A stretch of 64,000 nucleotides of DNA from an uncultured Sphingomonadales bacterium (lineage in GTDB: Bacteria > Pseudomonadota > Alphaproteobacteria > Sphingomonadales > Sphingomonadaceae), in assembly GCA_937898525.1 (NCBI GenBank), contig CALCBC010000037.1, positions 1-64,000 on the forward strand. The letters are read 5' to 3'. The position numbers were made by a program, and so were the translations under genes. The notes beneath the pieces are model-generated. The model searched no databases. It saw only the letters and a program-made list of their open reading frames with translations, and was not told the DNA's origin. Below are positions 49,627 through 58,919 of this stretch, piece after piece. Position 1 is the stretch's first letter. Each line of letters begins with the position of its first letter.

Positions 49627-50749
49627 GCGCCCCCCGCTCGAACTCGCGGTCGTCCTGCCGACCTACAACGAGCGGGCGAATGTCGTGCCGATGATCGAGC
49701 GGATCGAGGCCGCGCTCGGCCCCACCGGTTGGGAAGCGATCTTCGTCGACGACGACAGCCGTGACGGCACGGCCGACGAGGCACGCCGCGTCGCCGCCGT
49801 CGACCCGCGCATCCGCGTGATCCAGCGGATCGGGCGCCGCGGCCTTGCCAGCGCCGCGATCGAGGGGATCTGCGCCACGGCCGCGCCGGTCGTGGCCGTC
49901 ATGGACGCCGACTTGCAGCATGATCCGGCCATGCTGCCCGAGATGCTCGCCGCGATCCGGGACGGGAAATGCGACATCTCGGTCGCCTCGCGCTTCGCCC
50001 CGGGGGCGAGCACCGAGGCTTGGAACGAGCCGCGCCGCGAGAAGGCCTCGGTGCTGGCCAACGCACTGGCGCGCAAGGTGACCGGAGTCGAGCTTTCCGA
50101 TCCGATGAGCGGCTATTTCATGCTGCGCGCAGATACCGTGCGACGGGAGGCACACCGCCTTTCGGGGATCGGGTTCAAGCTGCTGCTCGACATCCTCGCG
50201 ACCGTGCCGGCTCCGCTGCGCGTCAGGGAATTTCCTCTGCATTTCGCCGCGCGCACCGAAGGCGAAAGCAAGCTCGACCGCCGCGTCGTGTTCGAGTTCC
50301 TCGTCGGGCTCTACGACAAGTGGCTCGGCCGGATCATCCCGACCCGCTACGCACTGTTCGGCACGATCGGTGCAATGGGTGTCGTAGTTCACATGGCCGT
50401 GCTGAGCGCGTTCCTCGCGCTGTTCGGCGGCAGCTTCGAACAGCAGCTGTTCTCGGCGTTTGAGCTCGGCCAGACCCTCGCCGCGCTGGTCGCGATGACC
50501 TTCAACTTCGCGCTGAACAACGCGCTGACATACGCCGACCAGCGCCTGCGCGGCGCCTGGCGCCTCTTCCGCGGGTGGCTCAAGTTCGCGCTGACCTGCT
50601 CGGTCGGCCTGCTCACCAACGTGGGCGTAGCGGCGATACTCGTGCGGATGGGTTTTCACCCCTATGTTTCGGCGCTCGCGGGCATCGTGATCGGCTCGGT
50701 ATGGAACTACGCCTTGTCGAGCCGCTTCGTCTGGGGCCGGTTCCGCTAG
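49613..50749 (+). CDS. GT2 glycosyltransferase fused to GtrA membrane domain
   Basis: A 378-residue protein. Residues ~10-230 form a family-2 transferase like dolichyl/polyprenyl-phosphate mannose synthase: VVLPTYNERANVV, VDDDSRDGT, and the metal DxD in MDADLQHDP. Residues ~245-375 hold four membrane spans of the GtrA type (FNFALNNALTYADQR, FALTCSVGLLTNVG). Such fusions load a sugar on undecaprenyl phosphate and flip or present it. The TTG at 49613 with GAGG 6 bases before is the likeliest start. The PMT-type gene facing it could use the lipid-linked sugar. Confidence 0.88.
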   Translation: MRASERPPLELAVVLPTYNERANVVPMIERIEAALGPTGWEAIFVDDDSRDGTADEARRVAAVDPRIRVIQRIGRRGLASAAIEGICATAAPVVAVMDADLQHDPAMLPEMLAAIRDGKCDISVASRFAPGASTEAWNEPRREKASVLANALARKVTGVELSDPMSGYFMLRADTVRREAHRLSGIGFKLLLDILATVPAPLRVREFPLHFAARTEGESKLDRRVVFEFLVGLYDKWLGRIIPTRYALFGTIGAMGVVVHMAVLSAFLALFGGSFEQQLFSAFELGQTLAALVAMTFNFALNNALTYADQRLRGAWRLFRGWLKFALTCSVGLLTNVGVAAILVRMGFHPYVSALAGIVIGSVWNYALSSRFVWGRFR

Positions 50750-52038
50750 CGCCAGCTGTCGAGCCAGGTGTAGCGCAGGAAGTCCGTGCCTTCGTCGAGC
50801 GGAGCGGCGCTGTAGATCGGCCAGAAATAGGCGAACAGGCCGCAGGCAGCGGCGAGCACCGCGATGGAGCCCCAGCGCCACCGATTACCGCGCTGCCACA
50901 GGGCGTCGAGCGCCATCGCCAGGCCGGCCATCAGAAAGCAGCTCGGCAGCAGATAGTGGTAGTAGAACTGCACCGGCTTGGGTGCGACGATCCACATCCC
51001 GAAGCTGACCGCATAGAGAACGAAGACCGCCAACGCGTCCCACCGCCGGCGCGCGACGCCGATCCAAGCGCACCACAGCATCGCCGGCACGCCGATGAGC
51101 ATGGTCAGGGGATTTCCCACCAGCAGCACGCCGCGCTGGGCGCCGTCGACGACCTCGTAGAGATACCAGATCGCCCGCCAGTTCCCGAGCCAGTGATACC
51201 ACCGGCTCATGTAAGTGTGCGGTTCCACCACCTGCTCCTGCAGCTCGAGCATGTGGCGGTTCCATTCCACGAGGCCCCACGGCGTCGTCGGCTGCCCGGC
51301 GTAGAGGAAGTACGGCCAGAAGGACGCCGCATAGACAATGAGCGGCACGATTCCGAGCCACAGTGCTGCTTCGACCAGGGTCATTCCGGGCACGGGAGCG
51401 CCGCGGTGCGCGGTCAGGAAGCTCCACCCCGCGACCCGCGCACGCACGGCGAGGAAGGCGAGACCCGGCAGGACCGCGAGGGGCAGCACGTTCCACTTGG
51501 ATGCCATCGCCAGTCCCAGCGCCGCGCCGCCGACCGCGAGCCGCCAGCGCGCGGTTTCCGGCTCACGCACGGCTCCCGCGCACATCCACAGCGTCACCAG
51601 TGTGAAGCTGGCCATGAACACGTCGAGCATCGCGATGCGCGACTGGATCAGCAGGTGCGGCGCGGTCGCCAGCAGGATGCCGAAGGCGATCGTCGCGAAG
51701 CGCGAGCCGGTTGCGAACCATAGCGCCCGCATGCCGGCGAACAGCCCGAGGACGCCGTACAGCGCCGGCATTATCCGCCAGCCGAGCGGCCTGTCGCCGA
51801 ACAGCGCGATGCCGAGAGCGAGGATTTCCTTGCCGAGCGGTGGATGCTCGGGATTGAGTGGCCGCGACATCTCGAGGATTGCCCTCGCCGCCGGGAGATA
51901 GTGAACCTCGTCGAAGTACGGTTTCGACGGGATGGTCAGCCGTACCAGGCAAAGCCCGAGGAATGCCAGCGAGACGGCCACGGTCAAGCCGATCGGATCC
52001 CTCGGACGGTGCGGCGGGTGCGGGGCCGACGGGCTCAT
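50746..52038 (-). CDS. PMT-type (GT39/ArnT-like) glycosyltransferase
   Basis: A 430-residue membrane protein with about 11 spans. PSKPYFDEVHYLPAARAIL carries the catalytic Asp-Glu pair of protein O-mannosyltransferases; NPEHPPLGKEILALGIALFG is the second family motif. These enzymes move a sugar from polyprenyl phosphate to protein or lipid outside the membrane. It overlaps the GT2-GtrA gene tail to tail by 4 bases. A Met is the start at 52038. The pair suggests an O-glycosylation or lipid-modification pathway, target unknown. Confidence 0.9.
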   Translation of the reverse strand: MSPSAPHPPHRPRDPIGLTVAVSLAFLGLCLVRLTIPSKPYFDEVHYLPAARAILEMSRPLNPEHPPLGKEILALGIALFGDRPLGWRIMPALYGVLGLFAGMRALWFATGSRFATIAFGILLATAPHLLIQSRIAMLDVFMASFTLVTLWMCAGAVREPETARWRLAVGGAALGLAMASKWNVLPLAVLPGLAFLAVRARVAGWSFLTAHRGAPVPGMTLVEAALWLGIVPLIVYAASFWPYFLYAGQPTTPWGLVEWNRHMLELQEQVVEPHTYMSRWYHWLGNWRAIWYLYEVVDGAQRGVLLVGNPLTMLIGVPAMLWCAWIGVARRRWDALAVFVLYAVSFGMWIVAPKPVQFYYHYLLPSCFLMAGLAMALDALWQRGNRWRWGSIAVLAAACGLFAYFWPIYSAAPLDEGTDFLRYTWLDSWR

Positions 52039-52130
52039 CGTCGCGGGCCCTTAAGCAGGGGCCCCTGGTGGCGCAAGCACCCGCTTTTTCGTTGCGCCCC
52101 GGCCCGCGCGAGTCCTAGACGCGGCGCACG

Positions 52131-53336
52131 ATGAAGAAGACTACCGGCACCGATCGCGCGATCACCTCGAACTGGCGCCCGCAGACCCGCGCTGTGCGCG
52201 CGGGAACCTGGCGTTCGGAACAGGGCGAGACCAGCGAGGCGATATTCCTGACCTCGGGCTACGTCTACGACGATGCTGAGACAGCCGCAGCGCGCTTCCG
52301 CGGCGAGGTCCAGGGCATGACCTATTCGCGGCTGCAGAACCCGACCGTGGCCATGCTGGAGGAACGCATCGCCTCGCTCGAGGGCGCCGAAGCCTGCCGT
52401 GTCCAGGCGAGCGGGATGGCGGCGATGACCGTCGCGCTACTGTGCCAGCTGAGCCAGGGCGATCACGTCGTCGCCGGGCGTGCCGCGTTCGGTTCGTGCC
52501 GCTGGATCCTCGACAACCTGTTCCCGCGCTTCGGCATCACGACAACCACGATCGACGCGCGCGACAACCAGGCCTGGGTCGATGCGATCAAGCCGAACAC
52601 GAAGGTGTTCTTCTTCGAGACTCCGGCCAACCCGACGATGGACGTCGTCGACCTCGAGTTCGTGTGCGGCCTCGCGCGCGAACGGGGCATCACCACGGTG
52701 GTGGACAACGCCTTCGCCACGCCGGCACTGCAGCGGCCACTCGAGTTCGGTGCCGACGTCGTCGCCTATTCGGCGACAAAGCTGATGGATGGGCAAGGCC
52801 GCGTGCTCGCGGGGGCGGTGTGCGGGACAAGGGAGTTCATCAACGAGAAGCTGCTGGCCATGCAGCGCCACACGGGGCCCAATCTCTCGCCGTTCAACGC
52901 CTGGGTTGTACTCAAGGGCCTAGAGACGCTCGACTTGCGTGCGCGCCACCAGAGCGAGAGTGCGCTGAAGGTTGCGCAATTCCTCGAAGGTCGGGTTCCG
53001 CGGATCAACTTCCCCGGCCTGCAGAGCCATCCGCAACACGCGCTGGCGATGAAGCAGATGGACGCCTGCGGTCCGATCTTCTCGTTCGAGGTCGAGAACC
53101 GCGAGCAGGCCTTCGCCGTGCTCAACGCGCTCGAGCTGATAGACATCTCGAACAACATCGGGGATTCGCGCACTCTGATGTGCCACAACGCCTCGACCAC
53201 GCACTATTCGGTCACCGCCGAAGCGCGTGAGGAGATGGGCGTGACCGAAGGCATGCTCCGCATCAATGTCGGTCTCGAGGATCCCGAGGACCTGATCGAA
53301 GATCTCGACCAGGCGCTCGCCCGCGCGGGACTCTGA
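52131..53336 (+). CDS. metZ: O-succinylhomoserine sulfhydrylase
   Basis: A 401-residue Cys/Met-metabolism PLP enzyme. TSGYVYDDAETAAARFRGE, YSRLQNPTVAMLEERIASLE and the PLP Lys217 in YSATKLMDGQG are present, with LRINVGLEDPEDLIEDLDQ at the end. The pattern fits MetZ, which makes homocysteine from O-succinylhomoserine and sulfide in alphaproteobacteria. The 92-base leader has GC-rich palindromes (GGGGCCCC) but does not show a SAM-II riboswitch consensus that I can recognise. Confidence 0.95.
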   Translation: MKKTTGTDRAITSNWRPQTRAVRAGTWRSEQGETSEAIFLTSGYVYDDAETAAARFRGEVQGMTYSRLQNPTVAMLEERIASLEGAEACRVQASGMAAMTVALLCQLSQGDHVVAGRAAFGSCRWILDNLFPRFGITTTTIDARDNQAWVDAIKPNTKVFFFETPANPTMDVVDLEFVCGLARERGITTVVDNAFATPALQRPLEFGADVVAYSATKLMDGQGRVLAGAVCGTREFINEKLLAMQRHTGPNLSPFNAWVVLKGLETLDLRARHQSESALKVAQFLEGRVPRINFPGLQSHPQHALAMKQMDACGPIFSFEVENREQAFAVLNALELIDISNNIGDSRTLMCHNASTTHYSVTAEAREEMGVTEGMLRINVGLEDPEDLIEDLDQALARAGL

Positions 53337-53472
53337 CGGGGTACCGATCGCTACCGTTGCCGCAGCGCGGCAGGGCCCGTCTGACGCGACGAGGCTCGCA
53401 CAGCTGAATAAACTGCGCGCAACTCGCCGCAGGGCCTTTGCCCGATCTCTCCGATCGGGTTACCGTGCAGCC

Positions 53473-53886
53473 ATGCAAGGAGTCCTCGCGAACCTGTTTC
53501 AGCACGCGGCGATGACTGCCGGCGTGACGGTGCGCGTGGCGGTCAACTACATGCCCGACCAGTCACGGGCCGAAGCGCGGCGCTGGTTCTGGGTCTATCA
53601 CATCCGCATCGAGAACCACCGCGAAGACACGATCAAGCTGCAGACGCGGCATTGGCGGATCACCGATTCGCGAGGGATGGTGAACCTCGTCGACGGGGAA
53701 GGGGTCGTCGGAGAGACCCCGGTGCTTGCTCCGGGACAGACCCACGACTACGTGTCGGGGTGCGAACTGATGACCAATCACGGTTCGATGGAAGGGCACT
53801 ATACCTTCGTGCGCGAGGACGGGACCCCGTTCGAGGTCGCCATTCCCTTCTTCCCGCTGTCCGCCCCCGCGCGCTCCGAGGGCTGA
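53473..53886 (+). CDS. apaG: ApaG family protein
   Basis: A 137-residue protein with the ApaG fibronectin-III-like fold: VTVRVAVNYMPDQS, YHIRIENH, LQTRHWRITDSRG, VVGETPVLAPGQTHDYVSG and MEGHYTFVREDG. ApaG is tied to Co2+/Mg2+ resistance and occurs as a domain of human FBXO3 and PDIP38; molecular role unclear. A Met at 53512 is an alternative start. The 136-base gap before it contains no recognised signal. Confidence 0.95.
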   Translation: MQGVLANLFQHAAMTAGVTVRVAVNYMPDQSRAEARRWFWVYHIRIENHREDTIKLQTRHWRITDSRGMVNLVDGEGVVGETPVLAPGQTHDYVSGCELMTNHGSMEGHYTFVREDGTPFEVAIPFFPLSAPARSEG

Positions 53887-53892
53887 GTCGCC

Positions 53893-54918
53893 TCACCGGC
53901 GCCAGACCGGCGGCGGCCCGGCCTGCTCACGCCTTGTGGCCCGCCAGACCTGGGGAGAGACTCCGAACGAGCCCGCGAACCAGCGCGTGAACGAGCTCGG
54001 CGAGGAATAGCCGAGCATCGCCGCCACCGAAGTCACCGGCCGCGTGGAGCCGGCGAGGTAGGCGGTCGCCAGTTCCTGGCGGACGCTGGTGAGCAGCTCG
54101 GCGAACTGCAACCCTTCCTCGTCGAGCCGGCGCTGCAGGCTCCGCGCGCTCATGCCCAGTTGCGCCGCGACCTGGTCGACGGTTGCCCGGCCGCTGGGCA
54201 ACAACTGGCTGATCGTGCGCCGCACGCGGTCGCCGAGTTTTTCCGGACCGCTGTCGAGCGGCAGGAGGTTCAGAAGATAGCGTGCGTGCCGCGCCATCGC
54301 CGCGTCCGCCAGCGGGTTCGGAATCAGCATCGAATCGGTCGCGCACGAGAAGCCGTTGAAGCCGGCCTCGAACTCTACGGGTGCGGGGAAGACCCGGCGC
54401 CATACCGACAAGTCCTGCGGCGCCCGGTGCACGAGATGGACGCAGGCAGGCTTCCACCGATTGCCTGAAGCGCCGGAAAGGACGCGAAAGCCCATGCCGA
54501 CGACAAGGTCGATGCCTTGTTCGTTCCACACGTCCGGCAGGAGGTCCAGCTTGATGAGGGTTGTGTCATCCTCTTCCTCCATCGCGATCGTGACCACGTC
54601 GTTGAAGTGGCGCTGGAACGCGATCGAGGCGCGCATGACCGCGCGCAGATGCGGCAGGCGTTCGAGCAGCAGGCTGACCGGGCCGAGACTGGCGAACGTG
54701 CGGCGTTCGGCCATGAGCAGACCGAAACTTTCGCAGCCCGCCTCTGCAGCCGAGCGCTCGAGCAGTCGCATAACGGCGGAGGCGGGAACGCGGTTCTCGG
54801 CATGATCGAGGGTTTCGAGCGAAATGCCGGCCTGCCGCAGCATGCGGCGACCATCGAGGCCGGCAAAGGTCGCCACCTCCAGGTAGTTGGCCAGCGTAGC
54901 TGCCCTCATCTGATGCAT
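53893..54918 (-). CDS. AraC family regulator with AraC_N-type sensor domain
   Basis: A 341-residue transcription factor: N-terminal arabinose-binding-like domain (about 20-205, family with OruR/ArgR-type sensors) and C-terminal double helix-turn-helix (VDQVAAQLGMSARSLQRRL at ~255-273; VTSVAAMLGYSSPSSFTRWF at ~300-320). Divergent from the winged-helix gene, with an 86-base gap holding TCTCTC (54976) and GAGAGA (54994), a possible operator. No target can be named. Confidence 0.93.
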   Translation of the reverse strand: MHQMRAATLANYLEVATFAGLDGRRMLRQAGISLETLDHAENRVPASAVMRLLERSAAEAGCESFGLLMAERRTFASLGPVSLLLERLPHLRAVMRASIAFQRHFNDVVTIAMEEEDDTTLIKLDLLPDVWNEQGIDLVVGMGFRVLSGASGNRWKPACVHLVHRAPQDLSVWRRVFPAPVEFEAGFNGFSCATDSMLIPNPLADAAMARHARYLLNLLPLDSGPEKLGDRVRRTISQLLPSGRATVDQVAAQLGMSARSLQRRLDEEGLQFAELLTSVRQELATAYLAGSTRPVTSVAAMLGYSSPSSFTRWFAGSFGVSPQVWRATRREQAGPPPVWRR

Positions 54919-55004
54919 CGGCGGCTCCTCGGCGCCAAGCGGAAGGCTTTGTCGTATTCTCTGGTCGGCGACCTGTCTCTCGGGGTTTTGACTGAGAGAT
55001 GTAG

Positions 55005-55649
55005 GTGAAAATAGTGCCGATTGCGAAATCTTTGACGCGATTCGTCAAGCGCGGTCGACCCAGCAACCCTAGCAGCGCGCGCCTTCGAGCGCGCCTCGCC
55101 ATCAGGATTCGCAGGGCCGTTCAACGAGGATCTGAGATCGTGGAGAACGCACCCCCGACGCCGGGCGAGCTCCGGGCGCTGGCCCATCAGCTTATGGCCT
55201 GGGCCAACCAGATGGCTTCTCGTCCCGCGGCGGCTTACGCAATGCCGGTCGGCGAGGACTCGCGCGAGCTCCTGCTGTCCTTCGCCATGGCCACACGGGA
55301 GGTTCGCCGGCGCCGGGCGGAGATCTTTCCGCGGCTGCAGTTGCGCGAACCAATGTGGGACGTGCTGCTTGAACTGTTCATCCAGCAGGAACGTGGCCAC
55401 CGTGTAACGCTGGATCACCTGATCCTTACGGGCGAGCTCGAGGTTGCCGTGCTCCGGCACGCCGTGACCGTACTCGTGACTACCGGCCTGGTCGATCGCA
55501 CGATCGACCTGTTCGACAAGCGTATCATGTGGCTGACGCTTTCCGAAGCCGGGTACGATGCCATGATCGAGCATTTCACGGGAGCGGTCGACTTTCTCCG
55601 GCCGATCAGCGAACCCCTGCCCGAACTCGCTGCGCGGGCGTTCCGCTAG
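55005..55649 (+). CDS. Winged-helix DNA-binding protein (MarR-like)
   Basis: A protein of up to 214 residues. The C-terminal half shows a winged-helix pattern: WDVLLELFIQQERGHRVTL, then LEVAVLRHAVTVLVTTGLVD (recognition region) and MWLTLSEAGYDAM (wing), as in small sphingomonad MarR-like regulators. The first ~45 residues are basic and may not be translated: GTG 55005 gives 214 residues, GTG 55140 gives 169 with the conserved part intact. Transcribed away from the AraC gene. Confidence 0.7.
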   Translation: MKIVPIAKSLTRFVKRGRPSNPSSARLRARLAIRIRRAVQRGSEIVENAPPTPGELRALAHQLMAWANQMASRPAAAYAMPVGEDSRELLLSFAMATREVRRRRAEIFPRLQLREPMWDVLLELFIQQERGHRVTLDHLILTGELEVAVLRHAVTVLVTTGLVDRTIDLFDKRIMWLTLSEAGYDAMIEHFTGAVDFLRPISEPLPELAARAFR

Positions 55650-55652
55650 CCT

Positions 55653-55874
55653 TCAGGGGCTCGCGGGCTGATCGTTGTCACCTCCGTCGACGAGCATGAT
55701 CAGCGAGATCAAAGCGACGACGCCGATCACGGCGATCACGGGTCCTGACCCTGGATAGCCGGCCAGTTCCTCGCTCTCGGCGACGCCCGCTGCAGTTCGC
55801 GGAGCCGCGAACGCCGGCTGCGCGACGACGAGCATTGCGGCAACGCCGGCCAGCAAGGTCTTGAAGCGGTTCAT
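55653..55874 (-). CDS. Small exported protein with C-terminal membrane span
   Basis: A 73-residue protein: signal peptide 1-23 (QPAFAAP), a short polar stretch and one hydrophobic segment (VIAVIGVVALISLIMLVDGG) ending in an acidic tail. This type is frequent in Sphingomonadales genomes and has no assigned role. It is convergent with the winged-helix gene and stands alone. Confidence 0.7.
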   Translation of the reverse strand: MNRFKTLLAGVAAMLVVAQPAFAAPRTAAGVAESEELAGYPGSGPVIAVIGVVALISLIMLVDGGDNDQPASP

Positions 55875-56040
55875 GATCCTGGTCTCCGGATGGTGAGCGC
55901 AATGCCGCCTGCTATGCATCGCTGCGAACCCGGTTCCACCCCGAAGGGACGAACCGCACCTCGACCGGGATCGGTCGCTCCAGGTCGTAGCTCGGCGACA
56001 TGTTGCCGCCTGACGCATGCACGCCTAAACGCGTCGCGCC

Positions 56041-56841
56041 ATGAAGCGCACGCACCTGCCCCTCAACGCCCTGCGCGTGTTCGACGCCGCCGCGCGGCAC
56101 TTGAGCTTCACCCGCGCGGCCGACGAGCTTGCCGTAACCCCCGCGGCGGTGGGGCAGCAGATCCGCGCGCTCGAGGACGTGCTCGGCGTGGTGCTGTTCC
56201 GGCGCACGAGCAAGGGCCTCGAGCTGACCGACGAGGCCCAGGCGGGGCTCGACGCGCTGCGCGAAGGCTTCCTGCGGTTCGAGGAATCGGTTCAGGCGAT
56301 GCAGGCTGGGCAGGCCAGCCACTCCTACACAATGGCGGTGCCACGCGAATTCTACAGCCAGTGGCTCGCGCCGCGTCTGGCAAGCTTTCGCGCATCGCGG
56401 CCCGAAATCCGTTTCCAGCTGATCGCCGACGAGGACGCCGACTTCACCGAGGCGAATCTCGACGTCGCGGTCCGTCTGATCGAAGGCCCCGGCGATCTGG
56501 AAGGCGTCCAGCTCGCCCCTGCCAGCCGTGTGCTGGTCGCGGCTCCCGGCGGCGCCGACGGATGGATCGCCTGGCCAGGCCATCCGGGCCTCGGGGAGGC
56601 CTCGGGTGAGGAGGTGCTGCTCCAGGTCGGAAACGCCGGACAGGCGCTGAGCTCGGCGCTCGCAGGGCTGGGCAAGGCGGTCATGCCGCTGCCGCTGGTC
56701 GAGGAGTCGCTTGCCGACGGGCGCCTCGTCGCACTCTCGCCACCGGAAGAGAGTCGCAGCGCCTACTGGCTCGTGGCGCCGCGTCCACAGTGGCGACAGA
56801 AGAAAGTCAAGGCGCTGGTCGAGCACCTGACGAGCGGCTAA
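56041..56841 (+). CDS. LysR family transcriptional regulator (GcvA-like)
   Basis: A 266-residue regulator. The N-terminal helix-turn-helix LPLNALRVFDAAARHLSFTR followed by AADELAVTPAAVGQQIRALE is typical of the GcvA/AmpR group; a shortened periplasmic-binding-type effector domain follows from ~90. Total length is about 35 residues below the LysR norm, with the loss in the effector domain. No divergent target adjoins it, since the neighbour at 56870 is co-directional 28 bases on. Confidence 0.92.
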   Translation: MKRTHLPLNALRVFDAAARHLSFTRAADELAVTPAAVGQQIRALEDVLGVVLFRRTSKGLELTDEAQAGLDALREGFLRFEESVQAMQAGQASHSYTMAVPREFYSQWLAPRLASFRASRPEIRFQLIADEDADFTEANLDVAVRLIEGPGDLEGVQLAPASRVLVAAPGGADGWIAWPGHPGLGEASGEEVLLQVGNAGQALSSALAGLGKAVMPLPLVEESLADGRLVALSPPEESRSAYWLVAPRPQWRQKKVKALVEHLTSG

Positions 56842-56869
56842 GATCGCGTCGTCCTGAAGGAGGGGGGAA

Positions 56870-58033
56870 ATGTCGCATTCCGATTTTCGCTGGGGCGCCT
56901 GCCTCGCCCTCGCGCTGGCGGCTGCCTCGCCTGCAGCCGCGCAGGAGACTCTCGAAGTCGGAGGCATTGTTTCAGGCGAGGTGGCTTCGGCGAGCGAGCC
57001 GGTCACGATTTCGCTGCGCACCGGGCCCGGGCAAACCGTCCAGCTCGATGCCATCCCTGCTCCTCGCGCCTCCGACGGGCTCGACCTCGTCATGAGGGTC
57101 TACGATGCCGATGGAGATCTGGTTGGCGAGGATGACGACAGCGGCGGCGCCCTCAACCCGCGCGTGACGGTGACCAGCGAAGCGGGCGGCCTCTACCGCG
57201 TCGAAGTAGGGGCGCTCGGCACGGGGGGCGGGTTCACCCTGATCGCGCGCGAGAGCGTGTTCGTGCCTGAAGTGACGACCCCGCTGACCTTGTCCGGCGG
57301 TCGCGCCGAACGGCGCGTGGCGTTTCCGGACGATTCCGACTCGCTGTTCACGTTCACCGCGCGCCGCGGCGAATTCTACTCGATCACGCTCGTCGCCGAA
57401 GAGGACGACGAGGAAAATGGCCGGGCCGACCCCGTGCTGGAACTGTTCCAGGGTGAGGGCACGGGGCGGAATTCGATCGCGTCCGACGACGACGGCGGCG
57501 GCAACCTGAACTCCCGCATCATCACCGAGATGCCGGCTGACGGTGTTTACACCGTACGTGTCTCGAGCCTTTCGGGCGCGGGCGGCGCTCGCCTTGCAGT
57601 GGCCAGGATTACTCCGCGATCCGCGCCGGTCGCCAATCTCCCGTACGGGCAGGCCGCAGCGGTGAGCTTCGATGAGGACTCCCCGCTGTTGATCGGCGAT
57701 ACCTCGCGCCCGATGGGACCCTACGCGATGTTCCGCCTGCCCCCGTCCCCGGCACCCTCGGCGCTGGCACGCAGTGGCGACACAATCGTCATCACCGCGA
57801 AGAGCGAGGATGTCGATCCCTGGCTCGAGATCGGGATCGACACCCCCCTGGGTTTCGCCGTGCTGCTCTCCAACGACGACTACGAAGGTCTGAACTCGCG
57901 CCTGGAATTCGACCCGTCAGAGTTCACCGGTTCCGATGCCGCGGAATGGTGGGGCAAGCTCCGCATCCGCGTCTCGGCGCCCTCGGGCAGCACGGGCGAG
58001 ATCGAGGTCGCCGCGGAACGCAGGCCCAGGTAG
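56870..58033 (+). CDS. Secreted PPC-repeat protein
   Basis: A 387-residue secreted protein with signal peptide (1 to ~25, SPAAAQ) and three tandem pre-peptidase C-terminal (PPC)-like beta-sandwiches (~30-130, 140-245, 255-385). Each has a DxDGDLVGEDDDSGG-like Asp/Gly loop, e.g. SIASDDDGGGNLNS, that could bind calcium. No enzyme domain is attached, unlike in most PPC proteins. The ribosome-binding site AGGAGGGG is strong. It could be a matrix or adhesion protein. Confidence 0.8.
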   Translation: MSHSDFRWGACLALALAAASPAAAQETLEVGGIVSGEVASASEPVTISLRTGPGQTVQLDAIPAPRASDGLDLVMRVYDADGDLVGEDDDSGGALNPRVTVTSEAGGLYRVEVGALGTGGGFTLIARESVFVPEVTTPLTLSGGRAERRVAFPDDSDSLFTFTARRGEFYSITLVAEEDDEENGRADPVLELFQGEGTGRNSIASDDDGGGNLNSRIITEMPADGVYTVRVSSLSGAGGARLAVARITPRSAPVANLPYGQAAAVSFDEDSPLLIGDTSRPMGPYAMFRLPPSPAPSALARSGDTIVITAKSEDVDPWLEIGIDTPLGFAVLLSNDDYEGLNSRLEFDPSEFTGSDAAEWWGKLRIRVSAPSGSTGEIEVAAERRPR

Positions 58034-58150
58034 TGCGCCTACGGCGGCGTCGACGAACGCCTCGGAGCCCCGCTCACTGGCCCTTCTCGGCGAACGCGAC
58101 GCGCCGTCCGATCCGGTTGCCAATCCCGGCCGTTAGGATAGGGACGGTCA

Positions 58151-58919
58151 ATGCACAGGATTCTCGTACTCGCAGGTGCCGTCCTGGCGGCATGCACGCC
58201 GACCCCGGCCTTGTCGCAGGACAACTCACAGGACGGCCAGCCCGGCATGGGCAAGGCGCGCGAGGGCTTCGAGCACCTGACCGACGGCGAGCCGCGCCGT
58301 CGCCCGGGCGAGGCGATCAGACGCGACCGATTCGATGAGGCGGTCGAGAAGATGTTCGCCGCTGCCGACCGCGATCGTGACGGCACCGTGACGCTGGAGG
58401 AACTCCGTACGGCCATCGAGAGCCGCAAGGCGGCCGCGATCCGCGGACGCTTTGCCTCGATCGACGCCGACCGTAACGAGTCGATCAGCTTCCCCGAATT
58501 CGACAGGTGGCAGCGCGGCCTCGGCTCGATCGTCCTGTCAGATGAGGGCGCAGCCGCCGCGAGCGAGGCGGTCGTGTCGGAGGACATCGGGCCCGAACCA
58601 ATGCGGCCCCGGCGGCATGGTGCTCGCCCGCCTGGTCGCCCCGCTCAATGCGACACTGCTCGCCGCCGCCAACACCAACTACGATGCCGGCGCCTCGCTC
58701 GCCGAGATCCTCTCCTACGAAGGGAAGCGGTTCGAGGCCGCCGATGCGAACGCCGACGGTTGGGTTACCGACGACGAATGCGGGCGGCCCCAGCCGGCTG
58801 AAGCGAGCCGCACTGCGCGGGCCAGCGCCGAGGCGAACGTCATGCGGGCTCGAGGGTGCGTGTTCGCGCGCGGTGGTCTGGCCTGTCGACCATCAAAGGC
58901 GCATATTTGCCGGCGATGA
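58151..58919 (+). pseudogene. EF-hand lipoprotein gene with frameshift
   Basis: The first frame gives a lipobox (VLAAC, Cys15) and two EF-hand loops, AADRDRDGTVTLEEL and SIDADRNESISFPEF, then degenerates after about 58600 into Arg-rich residues and stops at 58801. A second frame, offset by one base, continues with GGMVLARLVAPLNAT and another EF loop, DANADGWVTDDE, to 58919. The natural join is near 58595-58612, consistent with one extra base (or two missing). Either the gene is broken or this is a sequencing error. Intact length would be about 255 residues. Role: probable periplasmic calcium-binding lipoprotein. Confidence 0.72.

Noticed and set aside
52039..52130. SAM-II riboswitch before metZ
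   Set aside because: Expected in some alphaproteobacteria, but the conserved core could not be found; only GC-rich palindromes are present.
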